Source: Helianthus annuus
Lineage: Eukaryota > Streptophyta > Magnoliopsida > Asterales > Asteraceae
Reading direction: 5' to 3'
Length of the DNA: 64,000 bases
NCBI RefSeq assembly: GCF_002127325.2
Contig: NC_035445.2
Coordinates: forward strand, 86,515,912 to 86,579,911
Part shown: positions 59,642-64,000 of the stretch, piece after piece
How the letters are laid out: each line of letters starts with the position of its first letter
How positions within the stretch are numbered: the stretch's first letter is position 1
Translations under genes and position numbers: made by a program
The notes under the pieces: model-generated
The model's input: only the letters and a program-made list of their open reading frames with translations
What the model was told of the DNA's origin: nothing
Databases searched by the model: none

Positions 59642-59821
59642 TCAAAACATGATACATTGAAGTTCCTCCAATTCTTCCATGTTAGGGCATATAGAGTGGT
59701 AGCCGGGATAGAGATGGGGAAGCCGACCTAGAATGGGAAGACCACCCCTGATTTTGAGAATGGATTTTACATAAGAAATCTGGGAAGTGTCACCAGGCGT
59801 TGGGTACATCCAAACGGTCAT
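59642..59821 (-). CDS. 59-codon ORF, unknown, possibly a gene fragment
   Basis: ATG at 59821, TGA at 59642-59644, reading MTVWMYPTPGDTSQISYVKS and later GGLPILGRLPHLYPGYHS. The composition looks protein-like (Pro/Gly/Tyr, no low complexity) and differs from the AT-rich neighbours. No family recognised; it may be an exon carried by a transposon. Confidence 0.25.
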   Translation of the reverse strand: MTVWMYPTPGDTSQISYVKSILKIRGGLPILGRLPHLYPGYHSICPNMEELEELQCIMF

Positions 59822-59971
59822 ATGACGATTGATATTTAAAGAAACAAAAAAAGAAACTTATTTTCAAACCTTTAAATACCAACCAATTTTACAAAATCTC
59901 TACACACAAATCCTACCATTTCTTTTCTTATTTTACACGCACCATCTCCCAAAAAATATCATATCTCTTAA

Positions 59972-60230
59972 ATGGCAATGACACGTTGGACCAAAGAAGG
60001 GGAGATAACCTTGGCTATGGCTTGGGTTAGTGTCCAAGAAGAAACGGCGCCTGCTACATAGAGATTTTTTGGAACACACTCTTCGAACAATTCCATTAAC
60101 ATTTGTGTTAGACCTACCACAACGTGGATCACACAAAGTCTAAAAGATTTAATCATATCTTCAACTATGAGTGTTCATGGTTGGTTTAACCAATTACAAG
60201 TTAACCATTCATGAACACCATTACATCCAT
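59972..60230 (+). pseudogene. Harbinger Myb/SANT-like ORF remnant
   Basis: MAMTRWTKEGEITLAMAWVS from 59972 matches the trihelix/Myb-like protein that plant Harbinger elements encode next to their transposase for end binding. A stop at 60059 is followed by broken pieces in other frames (FWNTLFEQFH, TYHNVDHTKSKRFNHIF). The upstream leader 59850-59970 is AT-rich. It lies outside the element at 57696-59499, so it belongs to another Harbinger copy. Confidence 0.55.
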
Positions 60231-61145
60231 ACGGATACCCATGTATATTATAGAGTAAAATGCCCGGATAGTCCCTGTGGTTTTGTAAAATAACATCTAC
60301 ATTCGCCAACTTTTGGAAATTACACCGGTGCTCCCTGTGGTTTAACAGTTTGTTACTCGGATAGTCCCTGGAGTGGATGTCCGTTAGTTTTCTCCGTTAA
60401 GTCCATGTAAAATGACCAACATGTCCTTAGTATTAAATTAAAACACTAAAATAGATATATTAAAATTAAAGGTGGGACCCACCAATCTTCTCATTCACCT
60501 TTTTAAGCCCTTGTATGTCTCACACACACACTCTCCCTCACCACCACCTGTCTCCACCACTTACCACCAGCCGCCACCACCTGCAACTCCACCAACATCA
60601 AAATCTCATCAGATCCAATGAAGTTACAAGTTCATATACATCATCTTTAATTGTGTGTGTGAGAGACTAGAAAGAGAAATACTCATCAAATTCTGATTTG
60701 AAAATAAACAAGTTCCTAAACATCATCCTCATCAGATTTGATGTTTGTTTGTTCATCGACAAAATAAGGAATGGATCTGGCTTCTCCACCGCCTTTACCG
60801 CCACGCCTGAAAATGGTAGACGGTGGTGGTGGAGGTTCTTCGATGGTGGTTCGGTTTGGGTTTTTGAGTCGGGTATGGTTCCTATGATTGGATCTTGTTT
60901 TTGTTCTTGAATATGTGGGTTTAGGTTTTGGGTTTTAGATTAATCAGAGGTAAAGGGGTTTTGGGTGTTTTTGAATTTGTGAGTTTAGGTTTCACTTTGT
61001 TCATATCTTGGTATATGAAAATGGGTGATTAAGATGTGTCCAGATTTTATGTTGTTTGTTCTTGAAGATGATAATGATAAATGATAATGAATTTTTTCGA
61101 AGTTTATGATGATAATGAATTTTTTAAATATGAAGTTGATAATGA

Positions 61146-61184
61146 ATGTTCATGTTCATGTTCATGTTCATGTTCATGTTCATT
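61146..61184. repeat. (TTCATG)n minisatellite
   Basis: Six or so copies of TTCATG; diverged GATGTTCATG / CTTCAAGATG units surround it (61065-61290). Confidence 0.9.
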
Positions 61185-61380
61185 TTAGGATGATGAAATT
61201 AGGCCTAGATCTTCAAGATGTTCATGTTCTTGAAGATGATTATGTTCATTAAGATGATGAAATTAGGAGTAGATCTTCAAGATGTTCATTTTAGAATTTA
61301 TGGTATGGTATGGTGGTGGTGACCGGTGGTTTTGTGGTGGCATGGTGGTGGTAGTGGTGTATATTGTATTTAATAATTAA

Positions 61381-62244
61381 CTAGAATTACGACCCGCCGC
61401 AATGCGGCGGGGATTCTTTAGTTATAACTAAGTCGATTTAGGATGCGCACGTCATGTTAAACCTGTCAAACAGGAAAAAAACAGACAATGTAAAAACGTT
61501 CACCCACACACGCACGTTGCGTCGTGTTAACTCGCAAAATTTAGAACGAAACGTAAAAACGTTAAACCAAAGATGCACGTTGCGATGTGTTAAGTTACAA
61601 AATTTAGAACGAAGCATAAAGCGAAAAATTTGTGGAAAATGAAAACTATAAAGGATCAAAGTTGAAAGTAAAAAAACTTGTGAGAATAGATTGTAAAGAT
61701 AAAAGTTTTGTGTTAAAAGTAAAAAAAAAAACAAATAGTTTTGGGTTAAAAGTAATTTATGAAATACTTTTGGGGGTGAAAAGTAAAAAAATCAATTTTG
61801 TTTTGAAAAAACCTCCAAAGCCAAGGTTACAACAACAATATGCATAACCATTTTTTCTTTGAAAAACCCACAAAGTCAAGATTACAACACATAAGTAAAA
61901 AAATCAAAGTAGTTAAATCGCAAAAGATGGAAACTTTTGAATTAGAAGTGAAAAATCAAATTAATCAAAGAGGTTAAATTGTATAAGATGGAAACTTTTG
62001 AATTAGAAGTGAAAAATAAATTTAATCAAAGGGGTTAAATTAACAAAGATTAAAACTATAAACTTAAATTATCAAAGATTAAAACTTTAAGGTTAAAAAG
62101 GAAACAAAAATTAAAACTTTAAACTTATATTGTCAAAATTAAAACTTTAAGGTTAAAAGAGAAAATTTCAAATTTTTTTTTGAAAAGCACCCAAAGCCAA
62201 GGGTACAACTACCCTTAGCCTAAAGTGGTTGCTTTATAATAAGG
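61381..62244 (-). mobile_element. Helitron-like element HEL3, 0.86 kb, nested in the inverted-repeat element
   Basis: Minus-strand 3' end: hairpin CCCGCCGCattGCGGCGGG (61393-61411), then CTAG at 61384-61381, followed by T. The probable 5' end CCTTATTATAAAGCAACC at 62244 resembles the TC-TTATTATAAAGC Helitron start with the first base changed. It is flanked by similar TTTAATAATTAA on both sides. Internal repeats TTAAAACTTTAA; no gene. Confidence 0.6.
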
Positions 62245-62524
62245 TTTTAATAATTAATTGTGGGGCCCAATTGATATTTTAAATGATTAATTTGTTTTTT
62301 CTTATATTTTAACAAAAATAAGGGGTAATTTTGTCATTTTACATAGATTTAACGTAAAAAACTAACGGACATCCACTCCAGAGACTATCTGAGTAATAAA
62401 CTGTCAAACCACATAGAGTACCGATGTAATTTCCAAAAGTTGGAGAATATATGTGTTATTTTACAAAACCACAAGGACTATCTGGGCATTTTACTCTATG
62501 TTATATTTCTCATGGGCAATAATT

Positions 62525-62760
62525 CTTTTTTGAACGACCAACTAAATCACTGGATAAGTATTCTGGGATGCCCTCAATCGCGTAAATGCATCCCCTCCTT
62601 CATAACGGTCAGAGTTGGATGCATACCCGAGCCACCAAGCTACCAGTTCCGGGGAAAACCCGCCTGCCCGAAGGCCCACTGCGGTAAAACCCGGTTTGGC
62701 TCGGTTTCGAACTGGCGACCTCAAGAGAGGCCCAGTTCTAAACTTCATTGCCACCACTAA
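62525..62760 (-). mobile_element. SINE-like tRNA-derived element (candidate)
   Basis: The minus strand has a pol III B-box-like CAGTTCGAAACC (about 62706-62717), is GC-richer than its surroundings, and ends in an A-rich tail GTTCAAAAAAGAATT (about 62520-62535). No clear A box or target duplication. The ORFs of 71-106 codons across it are not considered real. Confidence 0.4.
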
Positions 62761-64000
62761 TGTCCTTCAACATGATGTTAGTGGGAGTTAAACTTAAAAC
62801 CTTAAAAAGAAAAACCAAATAACTAACCACTATAACAATTTATAACTCCAATAATTTTGTTGTATATATTTCAAACGTGGTATTTGAGGCGTGTCACATT
62901 CAAAAGTCAAACGAAAGCAACATGTATCAGTTGATGTTTAAAAAAAAAAAAAAGAATGGTGTGGATTGGTACACGTACTTAATTGCATAAAACAAAATTA
63001 TATCAACATTATTAAAGCACTCGATTATTTTGACAGAAAACAAATATTACCAAAAGAAATAACTAGTAGTCTTCATCATCAAACATCCATTGTTAGTGCA
63101 ACCCCCAACTTTAATTGTAGTTTGAAATGATAGTTATTTGGTAACATGAATCATGTGGTGGTGTTAATGGTTAAAAGACACGGGGTACAAGCATCAATCG
63201 ATCCCTATCTTGATTGTTTGAGTGTTATGTGCGTTAGGTCCAAGGCTTGATACAAAACTACAATCGAGACGAGAGTCTCATTGGAAACAGTCTCTCTATT
63301 CATACGAGGTAGATGTAAGATTGTCTACATCTACCCTCCTTAGATCTTACCTTAGTTTTATTATTGGTGGGATTTAATGAGTATGATGATGATAATAACT
63401 GGTTTACCATTTTTCTAACAGATAAAATCATACAATACATATTACGATATATTATTTCTTTATAAAAATATATTCATCATCCTCTTTATTTACTAAAATA
63501 AAAGAAAACTCTAACAACAATTCCGGTCTAAGAAGATTGCATCAACAACTGACCGGCCACTATCACACACCCACCATAACCACAAGTAGATCCCTATCTC
63601 TCAATCCCTTGACCTCTTTTTCATCTTCTTCCCCTCGTGGTAGCTCCTGAGTGCCCCAATTACCGTGTTGGGGATTTTTCGAAAACAAACGCTTGGATAA
63701 ACTGAGAATCACGTGGGACACTTTCTAACTGAAACAATTCGACGGTTCTCTTGAGCTTTTCAACTGGATAAAACTTAGACTCACTATGCAAGAACACGTA
63801 TGTAATCTATAGAGATGCCCAATGAAAAGTATTTCAAATTAAGGGTTCCAACCCAGAAACTATCTCCTCGCCGTGTTTATTTTGAAATTAAATGTGCCTA
63901 ACGTGTCAATTTTCCACCGAAACTTATAACTGTTATGTCCAGAAATTATAGTGTATCAACATGTTTTATCTCAATTAAAAATATTCCAGACGTGTTAGAA
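62761..64000. other. No gene recognised
   Basis: AT-rich sequence. A minus-strand stretch near 63760-63680 reads KLKRTVELFQLESVPRDSQF before a stop and could be an exon, but no partner exon was found. The rest shows no repeat or RNA gene. Confidence 0.5.

Larger units (their letters stand above)
60251..62497. mobile_element. 2.25-kb non-autonomous element with terminal inverted repeats of about 150 bp (Mutator-like or foldback)
   Basis: The left end (ATAGAGTAAAATGCCCGGAT ... to about 60410) and right end (about 62345 to CTGGGCATTTTACTCT) are inverted copies, sharing GTCCCTGTGGTTTTGTAAAA, CCAACTTTTGGAAATTACA and GGAGTGGATGTCCGTTAGTT with few changes. Flanks ATGTATATT and ATGTTATATT may be an imperfect 9-10-bp duplication. 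No transposase. The interior has CACCACC-rich sequence (60540-60600), a 70-codon ORF at 60698 that I do not trust, and a Helitron-like insert. Confidence 0.8.

Noticed and set aside
60698..60910. 70-codon ORF inside the long-TIR element
   Set aside because: A Gly/Trp run from GGTGGTGG repeats; no convincing homology, start or conservation.
62440..62760. 106-codon ORF ending in a Pro-rich segment
   Set aside because: Spans the right TIR of one element and the SINE-like sequence, so it crosses element borders.

Overview
Nuclear DNA of a flowering plant. The evidence is one spliced tonoplast aquaporin gene (GT..AG introns) beside about 60 kb of nested transposable elements. The repeat families (Tekay-like gypsy, Athila, Sirevirus-type copia, Helitrons, Harbinger, hAT, LINEs) and low-GC spacers suggest a eudicot. 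Asteraceae is my guess from the flavour of the repeats, not something I can prove. No bacterial genes, rRNA, tRNA or CRISPR were seen.

Layout. 1-1136: 5' three exons of a TIP4-type aquaporin (minus strand), cut by the window edge. 1.2-8.2 kb: small elements, namely a foldback element, a 766-bp hAT element with perfect 8-bp target duplication, a 368-bp tandem repeat whose second copy was split by a 1.7-kb Helitron, and a 5'-truncated LINE with 16-bp target duplications. 8.26-37.88 kb: a LINE on the minus strand, split by two same-orientation Ty3/gypsy elements. These are G1 (12381-21499, TSD GCTAT) and G2 (21610-37077, TSD GTCCC). Conceptually removing them leaves the LINE ORF1 frame continuous. 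G2 itself contains a 7.3-kb Helitron carrying exon-like gene pieces. 37.88-48.85 kb: a Sirevirus-like Ty1/copia element (plus strand) inserted in LINE ORF1. It has gag, pol and a roughly 1000-codon extra 3' ORF, and it is cut off by a third gypsy element. 48.85-52.67 kb: a 3.7-kb LTR plus the pol tail of that element (G3). 52.67-56.75 kb: the 3' end and LTR of an Athila element. 56.75-57.32 kb: a fragment of a fifth LTR. 57.7-62.8 kb: a degenerate Harbinger element, Harbinger Myb-ORF remains, a LINE tail, a 2.2-kb element with long terminal inverted repeats that hosts another Helitron-like element, and a SINE-like sequence. 62.8-64 kb: nothing recognised.

How it fits together. The window records stacked insertions: LINE first, then G1 and G2, then a Helitron in G2; and in parallel copia in the LINE, then G3 in copia. 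G1 is young by eye (LTRs differ at about 18 positions in 1477) and has a gag-pol frame closed by a single internal TGA. The most interesting signals are: (a) GC-rich palindromes just upstream of the TATA box in several unrelated LTR families; (b) a conserved extra ORF between PBS and gag in both G1 and G2; (c) an extreme enrichment of the word AACCACTG/CAGTGGTT across the copia element; and (d) a Helitron insertion whose empty site lies next to it.
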